DNA of 64,000 nucleotides from Aurantiacibacter luteus (GCF_001010945.1 NZ_LBHB01000002.1:248001-312000), one strand, 5' to 3'; numbered from the stretch's first letter, positions 35,158 through 46,013 are shown. Translations and numbers: made by a program. Notes: generated by a model from the letters alone, not told the origin.

Positions 35158-36072
35158 ATGCTCGACCTGCTGGCCCAGGCCGCCACCACCGCGGGCGATC
35201 CGATCTACTGGCGCGATCTCGGCCTGAAGCCGGGGATCGAGCTTGGCTTCTTCACCCTGCGCTACTACTCGCTCGCCTACCTCATCGGACTGATCTTCGC
35301 CTACTGGCACACCAGCCGCATGATCAAGGCGCCCGGCGCGCCGATGGCGCAGGTCCATGTCGACGACCTGTTCTTCTACTGCATGCTGGGCGTGATCCTG
35401 GGCGGACGGCTGGGCTACCTGACCTTTTACGAACCGAGCCTGTGGACCGACTTTTCCGGCGACGGCTTCGTCAAGTGGCGCGCGCTCAGGCTGTGGGACG
35501 GCGGCATGAGCTTCCACGGCGGCCTGATCGGCGTCGTCGTCGCCATCGCATACGTCTGCTGGCGGAATCGGTTGCCGTTCATGCGGGTGGCGGATTACAT
35601 CAGCGTGAGCGTCGGCATGGGGATGCTGCTCGGGCGGCTGGCGAACTTCGTCAACGGCGAGCTGTGGGGCCGCCCCGCCGGCCCGGATGCGCCCTTCGCC
35701 ATGGTCTTTCCCGGCGACCCGCTGGGCCTGCCGCGCCACCCCAGCCAGCTCTACCAGGCGCTGGGCGAGGGGCTGATCGTGCTGGTGGTGATGCTGAGCC
35801 TGTTCTGGCTCACCCGCGCGCGCTTTCGCACCGGGCTGCTGGTGGGCGTCTTCACTGTGCTCATCTCGCTCGCGCGTTTTGTGGTCGAGTTCTTCCGCAA
35901 TCCCGACCAGCAGCTGACCTGGGTGGTGGAGGACACGGGGCTCAGCATGGGCCAGTGGCTGACCATCCCGATGATCGTGATCGGCCTTGCGGTGGTGGTC
36001 TGGGCGCTGCGCCGGCCGCCGGTCGCCAGCGGCGCGCGTGCTGCCGCCGTCAACGGAGACGGGCCGGCTTGA
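35158..36072 (+). CDS. lgt: prolipoprotein diacylglyceryl transferase
   Basis: A 304-residue inner-membrane enzyme that adds diacylglycerol to the lipobox Cys of lipoproteins. It has about seven hydrophobic segments and the signature G-G-R-L-G-Y-L-T-F-Y (residues 82-91), followed by S-F-H-G-G-L-I-G, G-R-L-A-N-F-V-N-G-E-L-W-G-R and R-H-P-S-Q-L-Y-Q-A. Its work fits the several lipoproteins in this window. The stop overlaps the TTG start of the next gene (TTGA). Confidence 0.95.
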   Translation: MLDLLAQAATTAGDPIYWRDLGLKPGIELGFFTLRYYSLAYLIGLIFAYWHTSRMIKAPGAPMAQVHVDDLFFYCMLGVILGGRLGYLTFYEPSLWTDFSGDGFVKWRALRLWDGGMSFHGGLIGVVVAIAYVCWRNRLPFMRVADYISVSVGMGMLLGRLANFVNGELWGRPAGPDAPFAMVFPGDPLGLPRHPSQLYQALGEGLIVLVVMLSLFWLTRARFRTGLLVGVFTVLISLARFVVEFFRNPDQQLTWVVEDTGLSMGQWLTIPMIVIGLAVVVWALRRPPVASGARAAAVNGDGPA

Positions 36073-37130
36073 GCCTCTTCGACGAAAAGCGCGATCTGGG
36101 CGACATATTCCGGCGGCTGATCGCCTCGACCGGGCCGATCAGCCTGATGCACTACATGGGCGAGAGCAACGCCCGCTACTACGCCGACCGCGACCCGCTG
36201 GGCAGCGCGGGCGACTTCGTGACCGCGCCAGAGATCAGCCAGATGTTCGGCGAGCTGATCGGCCTGTGGCTGGCCGACATGTGGATCCGTGCCGGTCGCA
36301 CCGAGCCGGTCCACTACGTCGAGCTCGGCCCCGGTCGCGGCACCCTTGCACGCGACGCGCAGCGGGCCATGCGCCGCTACGGGCTGGAGCCGCGGATGCA
36401 CCTCGTCGAGGGCAGCATGAAACTGCGCGACCTCCAGCTGGAAGCCGTTCCCGAGGCCGTCCACCACGACGACCTCTCGCGCATTCCGCTCGAAGGCCCG
36501 GTGCTGTTGGTCGCGAACGAGTTTCTCGACGCGCTGGCCGTGCGCCAGCTGGTGAAGACCGAGGCGGGCTGGCGCGAGGTGATGGTGAGCTGCGACGAGG
36601 GGGGCAACTTCATCGAGGTGCCCGCGCGCCAGCCGATGGATTCCGCCGTGCCCGAAACGCGCCGCGATGCGCCCGCCGGCACGGTGATCGAAACCTCCCC
36701 CGCCGCCGCCTCCATCCTGTTCGAGGTCGCCGGGCGGCTGGCGAACCAGGGCGGCGCGGCGCTGTTCATCGACTATGGCTACACCGATGCGAAGAGCGGC
36801 TCGAGCGTGCAGGCCGTGCGCGGGCACGAAAAGCTCGGCCTGTTCGACGCGCCGGGCGAAGCGGACATTTCCGCCCACGTCGATTTCGCGCAGATGGAGC
36901 TCATCGCCGCATCGCGCGGGGCCCGCGTGCTCGGCACGGTGACGCAGGGCGAATGGCTCCACCGCCTCGGCATCGCCAACCGCGCCGACGCGCTCGCCGA
37001 CTTCGCCCCGCAGCATCGCGACGCGTTGCACCGCGCCGTCCACCGCCTGACCGCGCCGGAAGAGATGGGCGAGCTGTTCAAGGTGATGGGCCTTGCCGGA
37101 CAGGACTGGCCCGATGCGGTAGGCTTCTAA
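36069..37130 (+). CDS. MidA/NDUFAF7-like SAM-dependent methyltransferase
   Basis: A 353-residue protein of the SAM-dependent methyltransferase family that includes NDUFAF7, a complex I assembly factor methylating an Arg of the NDUFS2 subunit. Seen are Y-Y-A-D-R-D-P-L-G-S-A-G-D-F-V-T-A-P-E-I-S, the SAM-site V-E-L-G-P-G-R-G-T-L near residue 86, L-V-A-N-E-F-L-D-A-L, I-D-Y-G-Y and a G-E-A-D-I-S-A-H-V-D segment. The start is TTG overlapping the lgt stop, so the two are coupled. The complex I role is knowledge of the family and not shown here. It overlaps the convergent transporter gene by four bases. Confidence 0.85.
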   Translation: MSLFDEKRDLGDIFRRLIASTGPISLMHYMGESNARYYADRDPLGSAGDFVTAPEISQMFGELIGLWLADMWIRAGRTEPVHYVELGPGRGTLARDAQRAMRRYGLEPRMHLVEGSMKLRDLQLEAVPEAVHHDDLSRIPLEGPVLLVANEFLDALAVRQLVKTEAGWREVMVSCDEGGNFIEVPARQPMDSAVPETRRDAPAGTVIETSPAAASILFEVAGRLANQGGAALFIDYGYTDAKSGSSVQAVRGHEKLGLFDAPGEADISAHVDFAQMELIAASRGARVLGTVTQGEWLHRLGIANRADALADFAPQHRDALHRAVHRLTAPEEMGELFKVMGLAGQDWPDAVGF

Positions 37131-38668
37131 CGTAGCTGTTCGAGCAGCCAGCGCGCCGCTTCGTCGGGCGTGCGCTTGTCCTGATCGCGGTCGACCATGT
37201 AGTTCGCCTCTCGCATCGTTTCGACGTCGATGGCCCCCACCAGCGGCCGCAGCGCCGCGGCCACTTTCGCGTCACCCGCGAGGCGCGGGGCGGCGAGCAG
37301 CACGGCATCGTAGGACGGCAGCGCCCCCAGCGGATCGCCGAGCACCACCAGCCCATCGGCGGCGATGCGCCCGTCCGAGGTGTAGGCGCTGATGACGTCG
37401 GCCTCCCCCGATTGCAACGCGGAGTACATGAATGTCGGCGCGAAGGTGCGCTGGCGGGCAAAACGCAGGCCATAGGCCTGCCGCACCGCCGCCCATTCGG
37501 GCCGCTCGAACCACTCGGGATCGCCGCCCACCGTCAGGCGCGGGGCGACGCGCGCGAGGTCGGCGATAGTGGCGAGGCCTTGCGCCCTCGCAGTGTCGCC
37601 GCGCACGGCGAGACCATAGGCGTTCTCGAACCCCAGCCCTCCTAGCACGCCGACCCCGTTCGCCTCGCGCTCCCATGCGACGATCTTGGCAAACATCGCC
37701 TCGCGCCCCGGATTGTCGCTGCGGCCCAGTTCGTTCGCCCAGATCGTGCCGGTGTAGTCGACGTAGAGGTCGATGCCGCCATCGACGAGCGCCTCATGGA
37801 TGACCGCCGAACCCAGCCCCTCGCGGTAGGTCACGCGGTAGCCCGCCTCCTCCAGCGTCAGGCCGATGGCGCGGGCGAGGATGTACTGCTCGCTGAAGGT
37901 CTTGGCGCCGATCACCACGCTTTCGCGCCCGTCGTCGCCGCGCCAGTCCGCCGCCGAGAGCGCCGCGCCCGCCACGCCCAGCAGCGCCAGCACCGCGCCC
38001 GCCAGCGCCAGCGCCGGGCGGCGCAGGGCGAGACCGCGCTCGATCAGGGCGAACAACGCATCGGCCACCAGCGCGAGGCCCGCGCTCGCCACGCAGCCCG
38101 CCAGCACCAGCGCCCAGTTCTGCGTCTGCAAGCCGGCGAAGATCGGATCGCCGAGGCTCGGCTGGCCGATCGTGGTGGCGAGCGTCGCCGCGCCGATGGT
38201 CCAGACGCTGGCGGTGCGGATGCCCGCCATCACGTAGGGCGCGGCGAGCGGCGCCTCGACCAGCCGCAGTTTCTGCCACGCCGTCATGCCGAGCCCGTCC
38301 GCGGCCTCGCGCGCCTGCGGGTCGATATTGACGAGCGCGGTGACGGCGTTGCGCAGGATCGGCAGTAGCGCATAGAGCGACAGCGCGAGCCATGCGGGCA
38401 GGAAGCCCAATGTCGGCAAACCTTCACCCAGCACCGCCCGCGCGGCGAGCAGCACAGGGAAGAACAGCGCCAGCAGCGCCAGCGCCGGGATCGTCTGCAC
38501 GAGGCTGGCGAAGCCGAGCGCCAAGCGCGCCACCGGCGGAGAACGGCTCGCCCAGACCGCCAGCGGGAGGGCCAGGACGATGGCAAAGGCGACCGCCGCC
38601 GCGCTCAGCAGCACGTGCTGCGCCAGCTGCGGCCCGAGATTGCCGAGAGCATCCAGCAGCGCGTTCAC
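37127..38668 (-). CDS. osmoprotectant ABC transporter, permease fused to substrate-binding domain
   Basis: A 513-residue fusion protein. Residues 1-210 are a permease of the ProW/OpuCB type with five to six membrane segments and the E-A-A/D-G-L loop (Q-A-R-E-A-A-D-G-L-G-M-T). Residues 235-513 are an OpuAC-type binding domain that should face the periplasm, starting V-V-I-G-A-K-T-F-S-E-Q-Y-I-L-A and carrying D-L-Y-V-D-Y-T-G-T. Such fusions import quaternary amines such as glycine betaine or choline. The start codon overlaps the stop of the ATPase gene (ATGA). The exact substrate is not visible. Confidence 0.88.
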   Translation of the reverse strand: MNALLDALGNLGPQLAQHVLLSAAAVAFAIVLALPLAVWASRSPPVARLALGFASLVQTIPALALLALFFPVLLAARAVLGEGLPTLGFLPAWLALSLYALLPILRNAVTALVNIDPQAREAADGLGMTAWQKLRLVEAPLAAPYVMAGIRTASVWTIGAATLATTIGQPSLGDPIFAGLQTQNWALVLAGCVASAGLALVADALFALIERGLALRRPALALAGAVLALLGVAGAALSAADWRGDDGRESVVIGAKTFSEQYILARAIGLTLEEAGYRVTYREGLGSAVIHEALVDGGIDLYVDYTGTIWANELGRSDNPGREAMFAKIVAWEREANGVGVLGGLGFENAYGLAVRGDTARAQGLATIADLARVAPRLTVGGDPEWFERPEWAAVRQAYGLRFARQRTFAPTFMYSALQSGEADVISAYTSDGRIAADGLVVLGDPLGALPSYDAVLLAAPRLAGDAKVAAALRPLVGAIDVETMREANYMVDRDQDKRTPDEAARWLLEQLR

Positions 38669-39435
38669 CGCGCGAGCCGTCCGGCCAGCTTGCGGGCCTG
38701 CGCGCGCGGCACGGCCACAAGCGCCTGCGCCACCTCCCCGCCCGCGCCGCCGAGCAATGCTTGCGGAGCCTCGTCAGCGACCACCCGGCCCTTGTCCATC
38801 ACCAGCACCCGGTCGGCCAGCAGCAGCGCCTCGGCCATGTCGTGGGTGACCATCACCGTGGTGAGGCCGAGTTCGCCGTGCAGCGCGCGCACCCGCTCCC
38901 CCAGCCCCGCGCGGGTGACGGGATCGAGCGCGCCGAACGGCTCGTCCATCAGCAGCAGCCGCGGATTGCCCGCCAGCGCGCGGGCCACGCCGACCCGCTG
39001 GCGCTGTCCGCCCGAGAGTTCGTCGGGGTAGCGCCCGGCCAGCGACGGATCGAGCTCGACCAGCGCCATCAGTTCGGCCAGCCGCTCTGCCGAGAGCCGC
39101 CCGCCCGCAAGGCGCGGCCCCATGCCGATGTTCTCGGCGACGCGCATGTGGGCGAACAGGCCGATGCCCTGGAAGACGTAGCCGATGCCCTGGCGCAGGC
39201 GCGGCGGCGGCAGGCCGGCGACGTCCTCACCTTCGATCAGCACGCGGCCCTGGCTCGGCGCGATTAGCCGGTTGACCGTCTTGAGCAGCGTGGACTTGCC
39301 CGATCCCGAAGCGCCGACCAGCGCCACGAACTGCCCTGCCGGAATGGCGAGCGAGACGCCGTCCACCGCCACCACGTCGCCATAGCGACGGGAGACATCG
39401 TCAAATTGCAGGAAGGGCAGGGCGGCAGGCTCCAT
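38665..39435 (-). CDS. osmoprotectant ABC transporter ATP-binding protein
   Basis: A 256-residue ATPase of the ProV/OpuCA kind. It has Walker A G-A-S-G-S-G-K-S-T near residue 42, the signature L-S-G-G-Q-R-Q-R, Walker B L-L-L-M-D-E-P-F-G-A-L-D and V-T-H-D-M. No CBS domain follows, unlike the enterobacterial OpuCA/ProV. It starts at the ATG of 39435 and overlaps the permease/binding-protein gene by four bases, forming a two-gene transporter. The open frame extends far upstream inside the kinase gene, but that part is a shadow. Confidence 0.9.
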   Translation of the reverse strand: MEPAALPFLQFDDVSRRYGDVVAVDGVSLAIPAGQFVALVGASGSGKSTLLKTVNRLIAPSQGRVLIEGEDVAGLPPPRLRQGIGYVFQGIGLFAHMRVAENIGMGPRLAGGRLSAERLAELMALVELDPSLAGRYPDELSGGQRQRVGVARALAGNPRLLLMDEPFGALDPVTRAGLGERVRALHGELGLTTVMVTHDMAEALLLADRVLVMDKGRVVADEAPQALLGGAGGEVAQALVAVPRAQARKLAGRLAR

Positions 39436-39446
39436 GGCCGCCGAGC

Positions 39447-40973
39447 CTAACGGGCGATGGCGGCCTTGGATACCATGAGGTCGACCACCAGGCCCTCGGG
39501 CGCGAAGGTGCGCTCCCACGTGCCGCCGAGCTGGCCCTTGACGCTCATCTCCACCAGCCGCGAGCCGAAGCCTTCCGCGCCCGCTTCGCTCACCGGCGGC
39601 CCGCCGTGCTCCTGCCAGCGCAGGCGCACCATGTCGCCCTCGTCGCTCACTACGAGCGTCACGTGCCCGTCGTCGGTGGAGAGCGCCCCGTACTTGGCCG
39701 AGTTGGTCGCCAATTCGTGGAACACGAGCGCCAGCGGGGTCGCCGAGGCGGCGCTGACGGGAACGTGGTCGCCGCTCACCCGCACCCGGTGCTCGTCCGC
39801 CTCGCGCGCATAGGGCTCGAATAGCGCCTCGAGCAGACCGTACAGGTCCTCGTGGCTGGAGGCGGCGTGGCCGACGCGCACGAATTCGTGCGCCCGGCCG
39901 AGCGCGCGCAGGGTGTCGGTCAGCTCGGTGACGAAGGACTGCACTTCGGGCTGGCGGCGCGCCTTGAGCGAAGCAAGGCCGATGACCACGGCGAACAGGT
40001 TCTTGATCCGGTGCGAGAGTTCGTGCGCCAGCAGGTCGCGCTCCTCCAGCGCCCGGCGCGTCTCGTCGATGTCGGTCACGGTGCCGAACCAGCGCGCCGG
40101 CTCGTTCGCGCGCTCGGCCACCGGCACGGCGAGCGCCAGCATCCAGGCGTAGGAGCCGTCGGCCAGCTTCAGCCGATATTCGGCCCCGTACTCCTCGCCG
40201 CTGGCGAAGCAGCGCCCCCACTCGTCGTAGGCTTCCTGCCAGTCGTCGGGATGGATGAATTCGCGCCAGTCGTCGGCCGTCGCCGGCGGGGTATCGCCGA
40301 CGGTCTCGCGCCAGTGGGCGTTGAAATAGTCGAAGCGCCCCGTCGCATCGGCGGACCAGGCGATCTGCGGCAGGCCCTCGATGATGCGGCGCATGCGCTC
40401 CTCGCGCTCGTCGATCTGCTTGCGCGCCTGCAGGGTGTCGCGGCGGAACTGCAGCCGGCGCATCACCGCCTGGCCGAGCACGGCGAGACCCTCGCGCTGG
40501 AAATCGTTCAGCCCCTCGGCATGGGGCTTGGCATCGATGACGCACAGCGCGCCAAGCGGTGCCCCTTCTTCGGAAATCAGCGGCTGGCCAGCGTAATAGC
40601 GGATGCGCGGCGGCGTGGTGACGAGGCCGTTGTTGGCAAACCGCTCGTCCTTGGTGGCGTCGCGTACCTCCATCAGCCGGTTGCTGCGCATCGCATGGTC
40701 GCAGAAGCTGACGTCGCGCGGGGTTTCCTTCACGTCGAGGCCTTCGCCGGCGAGGAACCGCTGCCGCTCTTCCTCGACCAGCGTTACCTGCGCGATCGGC
40801 ATGCCGGTCAGCTTGGCGGCAAAGGCGGTGATGGCGGAAAGTTCGGGATCGTCCTCAAGCGCGTCGGGCGCGAAGCTCTCGAGCACATCCAGACGTGCGG
40901 CGTCATCCTCCAGATAGAGGACATCCGGCGGCGGCAAAATCGTTTCCGCGGTCGAGGTCTCGTGAAATTTCAA
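39447..40973 (-). CDS. HWE-type sensor histidine kinase with GAF and PAS domains
   Basis: A 508-residue cytoplasmic kinase. Residues about 42-180 form a GAF domain (D-V-S-F-C-D-H-A-M, Y-A-G-Q-P-L, G-A-L-C-V-I-D). Residues about 195-305 form a PAS domain with W-R-E-F-I-H-P-D-D-W. The kinase part has the phosphoacceptor H-E-L-S-H-R-I-K-N-L-F-A-V-V near residue 317 and a C-terminal H-E-L-A-T-N-S-A-K-Y-G-A-L-S, which marks the HWE family. In alphaproteobacteria such kinases act in general stress or light responses; no response regulator is next to it. Ligand is unknown. Divergent from the isovaleryl-CoA dehydrogenase gene. Confidence 0.88.
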   Translation of the reverse strand: MKFHETSTAETILPPPDVLYLEDDAARLDVLESFAPDALEDDPELSAITAFAAKLTGMPIAQVTLVEEERQRFLAGEGLDVKETPRDVSFCDHAMRSNRLMEVRDATKDERFANNGLVTTPPRIRYYAGQPLISEEGAPLGALCVIDAKPHAEGLNDFQREGLAVLGQAVMRRLQFRRDTLQARKQIDEREERMRRIIEGLPQIAWSADATGRFDYFNAHWRETVGDTPPATADDWREFIHPDDWQEAYDEWGRCFASGEEYGAEYRLKLADGSYAWMLALAVPVAERANEPARWFGTVTDIDETRRALEERDLLAHELSHRIKNLFAVVIGLASLKARRQPEVQSFVTELTDTLRALGRAHEFVRVGHAASSHEDLYGLLEALFEPYAREADEHRVRVSGDHVPVSAASATPLALVFHELATNSAKYGALSTDDGHVTLVVSDEGDMVRLRWQEHGGPPVSEAGAEGFGSRLVEMSVKGQLGGTWERTFAPEGLVVDLMVSKAAIAR

Positions 40974-41114
40974 TGATTTGACCCTATTATTCAGGTGTTT
41001 ATACGCAAATTCGTGATTTGCCTAGAGGCATGCGCCATCGGTTTCCCCTGCAACCTGTTTGCCTCTGCCAGCGCGGTTGCTATTGCCACGCCAACGCTGC
41101 GAACAGGAGATGGC

Positions 41115-42277
<1,163 letters not shown>

Positions 42278-42281
<4 letters not shown>

Positions 42282-42580
42282 GCGACGAAGACTACGCATA
42301 CGACGAGGAGAGCGGCGACTGGCTGCCCGCCTCCGAGCTGGCAGCGAAGCAGGCGGCAGTCGATACCGTGGAGGTGCGCGATGCGGTCGGCAACCTGCTG
42401 GCCGACGGCGACCAGGTCACGCTGATCAGGGATCTAGAGGTCAAGGGCGCCGGGCAGACGCTGAAACAGGGCACGCTGATCAAGTCGATTTGGCTTACCG
42501 GCGACGCGCAGGAGATCGACTGCAAGTATCCCGGCATCAAGGGCCTCGTCCTGCGGGCCGAATTCGTGAAGAAGCGCTGA
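42278..42580 (+). CDS. PhnA-like domain protein without the zinc ribbon
   Basis: A 100-residue protein that matches the C-terminal domain of PhnA-type proteins: [25 protein letters not shown], then [10 protein letters not shown], a Cys in I-D-C-K, and [11 protein letters not shown]. The usual zinc-ribbon start with paired Cys is absent and replaced by an acidic [12 protein letters not shown]. It is coupled to the dehydrogenase gene and one base before mccB. The role here is not known; the phosphonate name of the family is historical. Confidence 0.75.
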
Positions 42581-42581
42581 C

Positions 42582-44183
42582 ATGACCGCACCCGTCCTCA
42601 CCAGCAAGCTCGACCGCGAGAGCGCCGAGGCCAAGGCCCGCTTCGCTCACAACAAGGCGCTCGCCGCAGAGCTGCGAGAGCGTGTCGCCGAGGCGGCGCT
42701 CGGCGGCAGCGAGAAGCATCGCGAGCGGCACGTTGCCCGCGGCAAGCTGCTGCCGCGCGAGCGGGTGGAACGGTTGCTCGATCCAGGCTCGCCGTTCCTC
42801 GAGATCGGCCAGCTTGCGGCGAACGGGATGTATGGCGGGGACGTCAGCGGCGCGAGCATGATTGCCGGGATCGGGCGGGTCAGCGGGCGGCAGGTGATGA
42901 TCGCCGCTAACGATCCCACCGTCAAGGGCGGCTCCTACTACCCGATGACAGTGAAGAAGCATTTGCGCGCGCAGGAGATCGCCGAGGCGAACCGCCTGCC
43001 ATGCGTCTACCTCGTCGACAGCGGAGGCGCGAACCTGCCGTTCCAGGCCGAGGTCTTCCCCGACCGCGACCACTTCGGGCGCATCTTCTACAATCAGGCG
43101 CAGATGTCGGCCAAGGGCATCCCGCAGATCGCCTGCGTCATGGGCAGCTGCACCGCGGGCGGCGCCTACGTCCCGGCCATGAGCGACGAGAGCGTGATCG
43201 TGCGCGAGCAGGGCACCATCTTCCTCGCCGGCCCACCATTGGTAAAGGCGGCGACGGGAGAGGAAATCAGCGCCGAGGATCTGGGCGGCGGCGCGCTGCA
43301 CGCAAAGAAGTCGGGCGTGGTCGATCACCTTGCCGAGAACGACGAGCACGCGCTGACGATCGTGCGCGATATCGTCAGCCATCTGGGTCATTCCACAAAA
43401 GCTCAAGTGGACTTGAGGGAGCCCCGCGCACCCCGTTTCGATGCCGAGGATCTCTACGCTCTGATCCCCGAAGACGTACGCGCGCCTTACGATGTACACG
43501 AGGTCATCGCGCGGCTGGTGGACGGCAGCGAATTCCACGAATTCAAGCGTGACTACGGCGCCACGCTGGTCTGCGGCTTCGCCCACGTATGGGGCATGCC
43601 CGTCGCCATCCTCGCCAACAACGGCGTGCTGTTTTCGGAAAGCGCGCAGAAGGGCGCGCACTTCATCGAACTCGCCTGCCAGCGCGGCATTCCGCTGCTG
43701 TTCCTGCAGAACATCTCCGGCTTCATGGTCGGCGGAAAGTACGAGGCCGAGGGCATCGCCAAGCACGGCGCCAAGCTGGTGACCGCGGTCGCCACGGCGC
43801 AGGTCCCCAAGCTGACCGTGGTGATCGGCGGCAGCTTCGGCGCGGGCAACTACGGCATGTGCGGCCGCGCCTATTCCCCGCTCTTCCTGTTCACCTGGCC
43901 CAACGCGCGCATCTCGGTGATGGGCGGCGAACAGGCCGCCAGCGTCCTCGCCACGGTCCACCGCGACGCCGACACTTGGAGCGACGAGGAAGCCGAGGCC
44001 TTCAAGGCCCCGATCCGCCAAAAGTACGAGGACGAGGGCAACCCTTACTACGCCACCGCCCGCCTGTGGGACGACGGCGTGATCGATCCCGTGCAGACCC
44101 GCGACGTGCTCGGCCTCGCGCTCTCCGCCTGCCTCGAGGCTCCGTGGCCCGAGCGCCCGCAATTCGGCGTGTTCCGGATGTGA
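42582..44183 (+). CDS. mccB: methylcrotonoyl-CoA carboxylase, carboxyltransferase (beta) subunit
   Basis: A 533-residue protein that transfers CO2 from biotin to 3-methylcrotonyl-CoA, the step after isovaleryl-CoA dehydrogenase. It shows [44 protein letters not shown], the glycine-rich [12 protein letters not shown] and [15 protein letters not shown]. The length agrees with MccB (about 535). The biotin subunit gene is not within the window. Its stop overlaps the DUF3088 start by one base (TGATG). Confidence 0.93.
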   Translation: MTAPVLTSKLDRESAEAKARFAHNKALAAELRERVAEAALGGSEKHRERHVARGKLLPRERVERLLDPGSPFLEIGQLAANGMYGGDVSGASMIAGIGRVSGRQVMIAANDPTVKGGSYYPMTVKKHLRAQEIAEANRLPCVYLVDSGGANLPFQAEVFPDRDHFGRIFYNQAQMSAKGIPQIACVMGSCTAGGAYVPAMSDESVIVREQGTIFLAGPPLVKAATGEEISAEDLGGGALHAKKSGVVDHLAENDEHALTIVRDIVSHLGHSTKAQVDLREPRAPRFDAEDLYALIPEDVRAPYDVHEVIARLVDGSEFHEFKRDYGATLVCGFAHVWGMPVAILANNGVLFSESAQKGAHFIELACQRGIPLLFLQNISGFMVGGKYEAEGIAKHGAKLVTAVATAQVPKLTVVIGGSFGAGNYGMCGRAYSPLFLFTWPNARISVMGGEQAASVLATVHRDADTWSDEEAEAFKAPIRQKYEDEGNPYYATARLWDDGVIDPVQTRDVLGLALSACLEAPWPERPQFGVFRM

Positions 44184-44497
44184 TGCCGCAAGTGCAAAAG
44201 GATACGCTCTTCCTCCTCCACGACTATGCCGACCCCGCGCATGGCGGCGAAACCTTTTACTGCGAGGCGTGCATGACGGTAGAGGGCGTGCTGGCGACCT
44301 ATCCCGACCTCGCGGCCCGGCTGAAGATCGTCCGTGTGCCCTGGCCGCGTCCGCGCGAGGCCCTTGTCGCGGCGGTGGGCGAGGCCAACCAGAACTGCCC
44401 GACGCTGGTTCTTGCCGAGGGCGGCTTCGTGAACGACCTGCCCGGCCTGCTCGAGGCGCTGCACGCGCGCCACGGCGTCCCGCGCCCGCACCCGTAA
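44183..44497 (+). CDS. DUF3088 family protein
   Basis: A 104-residue protein matching DUF3088: K-D-T-L-F-L-L-H-D-Y-A-D-P near the start, F-Y-C-E-A-C-M-T-V-E-G-V-L with two Cys three apart (C-x2-C), V-P-W-P-R-P-R and N-Q-N-C-P-T-L-V-L. The fold is likely thioredoxin-like, judging by the C-x2-C and the strand pattern, which is inference. It shares its first A with the mccB stop and is thus part of the leucine operon. Confidence 0.8.
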   Translation: MPQVQKDTLFLLHDYADPAHGGETFYCEACMTVEGVLATYPDLAARLKIVRVPWPRPREALVAAVGEANQNCPTLVLAEGGFVNDLPGLLEALHARHGVPRPHP

Positions 44498-44583
44498 GCC
44501 GAGCATCTCGTCACATTTTCGCCAAATTTGCGGAAACTTCGCCCGGTTTCTTCGTTGCCAGCCCATCGAAGGAGAACCACGAC

Positions 44584-45114
44584 ATGCGTAAATACCTGAT
44601 CCTCACCGCCGCTGCTCCGCTCGCCCTGCTGGCGGCCTGCGGCGACAGCGATGCCGACGAAACGGCGATGGCCGACGACACCGCCGCCGCCGACACGATG
44701 GCGAACGACAACGCGATGGCCGCCGACACCACCGCCGAGGCCGGCCCGGCCACCACGCTGGCCGACGCCGGTGACTACTCGGGTGTCTACAGCTACACCG
44801 GCGCCGACGGAGACACCGCCGTGCGCATCAACTCCGCCGACATGACCTACGATTACGTCGGCCCGGACAACCAGGTGCAGACCGGCAAGTACACCACCAC
44901 GCCCGACGGCTACCGCTTCAAGATCGACAACTGGTACGGCTCGCCGACCTGGTTCACGGTCTCGAACGGCCAGCTCGTCCGCTTGAACGAGGACATGGAG
45001 CTCAACACCGAGAACTCCATGACCGTCACCGGCGATCGCTACACCCGCGCCACCGAAGGCGACGCGGTGTTCTCGCGCTTCCCCGAGCCGGGCAGCCCGG
45101 TTGCGCCCGAATAA
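44584..45114 (+). CDS. lipoprotein of unknown function with Ala/Asp/Thr-rich linker
   Basis: A 176-residue lipoprotein with the lipobox L-L-A-A-C (Cys at residue 20). A repeat-like acidic stretch (about residues 21-58) of Asp, Ala, Thr and Met follows, similar in style to the linkers of the other lipoproteins in this window. The folded part has Y-S-G-V-Y-S-Y-T-G-A-D-G-D, then several beta strands with W-Y-G-S-P-T-W-F-T-V. Ribosome site AAGGAG lies before the ATG. No family recognised. Confidence 0.7.
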   Translation: MRKYLILTAAAPLALLAACGDSDADETAMADDTAAADTMANDNAMAADTTAEAGPATTLADAGDYSGVYSYTGADGDTAVRINSADMTYDYVGPDNQVQTGKYTTTPDGYRFKIDNWYGSPTWFTVSNGQLVRLNEDMELNTENSMTVTGDRYTRATEGDAVFSRFPEPGSPVAPE

Positions 45115-45146
45115 TCGACACTTGTCCTGCCGCTCTAGTGGCAAAG

Positions 45147-45178
45147 CTCCCCTCGGCTGCTACGGCATCCGGGGGGAG
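45147..45178 (+). terminator. possible terminator after the lipoprotein gene
   Basis: CTCCCC at 45147-45152 can pair with GGGGAG at 45173-45178 over a 20-base loop, followed by TTT. It lies between the lipoprotein gene and the acyltransferase gene. The stem is short and the loop large, so this is only a weak candidate. Confidence 0.3.
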
Positions 45179-45186
45179 TTTGCATT

Positions 45187-45801
45187 GTGAGAGACAAATC
45201 GCCCAGCCTGCTTTCGCGCCTCGTCTGGCGCATTCTCGTGTGGCTGTGGTCGACGCGCGGGATGCGGCTAGAGGGCGAGGCGCCGCGCGTCCCCAAGTTC
45301 GTCTTCATCGGCGCGCCGCACACCTCCAACTGGGATTTCATCGCCTTTGCCGGCGTGGTGCACCACTTCGGCATAGAGCCGAGCTTTCTCGGCAAACATA
45401 CGCTGTTCCGCTGGCCGATGACGCGATTCATGCACGACATGGGCGGCATCCCGGTCGTGCGCACGCGCAGCGGGCGCTACGTGGATACGGTGATCGATGC
45501 GTTTCGCAGGGCCGACAAACTCGCCCTTGTGGTCGCGCCTGAGGGATCGCGCACGTCCAACGGAGAATGGCGTACAGGCTTTTACCACATCGCGCATGGT
45601 GCGGGCGTGCCCATAGTCCCGGCCTATGTCGATTACCGGCGCAAGGTGTGCGGGATCGGCGAGCCGATCATGCCGACGGGCGATTACCGCGCGGACCTCG
45701 CCCGTGTCGCCGCGTTCTACCGGCATGCCATGCCCGATTGCGAACGCTTCGTGGCGCTGGAAGCGATGACGAAGACACTCGACCAGATGCACGGTGAGTG
45801 A
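45187..45801 (+). CDS. PlsC-like 1-acylglycerol-3-phosphate acyltransferase
   Basis: A 204-residue protein that starts with GTG and has a hydrophobic N-terminus. It carries the acyltransferase motif H-T-S-N-W-D (H-x4-D) near residue 45, then L-G-K-H-T-L-F-R-W-P-M, G-G-I-P-V-V-R, and P-E-G-S-R-T near residue 119. These are the four PlsC blocks. The enzyme would acylate lysophospholipids at the sn-2 position; a broader lysolipid or ornithine-lipid acceptor is possible. It is short compared with PlsC of 240 residues. Confidence 0.85.
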   Translation: MRDKSPSLLSRLVWRILVWLWSTRGMRLEGEAPRVPKFVFIGAPHTSNWDFIAFAGVVHHFGIEPSFLGKHTLFRWPMTRFMHDMGGIPVVRTRSGRYVDTVIDAFRRADKLALVVAPEGSRTSNGEWRTGFYHIAHGAGVPIVPAYVDYRRKVCGIGEPIMPTGDYRADLARVAAFYRHAMPDCERFVALEAMTKTLDQMHGE

Positions 45802-46013
45802 GGCCCTGCTCGCCAACGCCGCGCTGATCCCGGGGGTGACGGAGCGCGGAATGCATTAGCCGCTACGGCCGAGGCTTTTGCCGACTACGTCCGCCGCACA
45901 CCCGACTTCATGCCGTGGCTTTTCGCGCAAGTGAATGCGCCTTCGCCGGAACGCGTTGACTTTCAGGCCGTTGGCGAAGTGATCGGACGGGGATCGTACA
46001 GGAGAGCATCCTC
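45802..46013 (+). other. short intergenic segment, possibly a decayed gene end
   Basis: About 210 bases between the acyltransferase and the next gene. One frame reads G-E-V-I-G-R-G-S-Y near the end and A-D-Y-V-R-R-T-P-D-F-M-P-W-L-F before it, which looks protein-like but has no start codon in frame and begins right after a stop. It may be the remnant of a lost gene. Confidence 0.3.

Noticed and set aside
38665..40545. Open frame joining the ABC ATPase to a long N-terminal extension
   Set aside because: The extension is a shadow of the histidine kinase gene; the ATPase has its own ATG at 39435.
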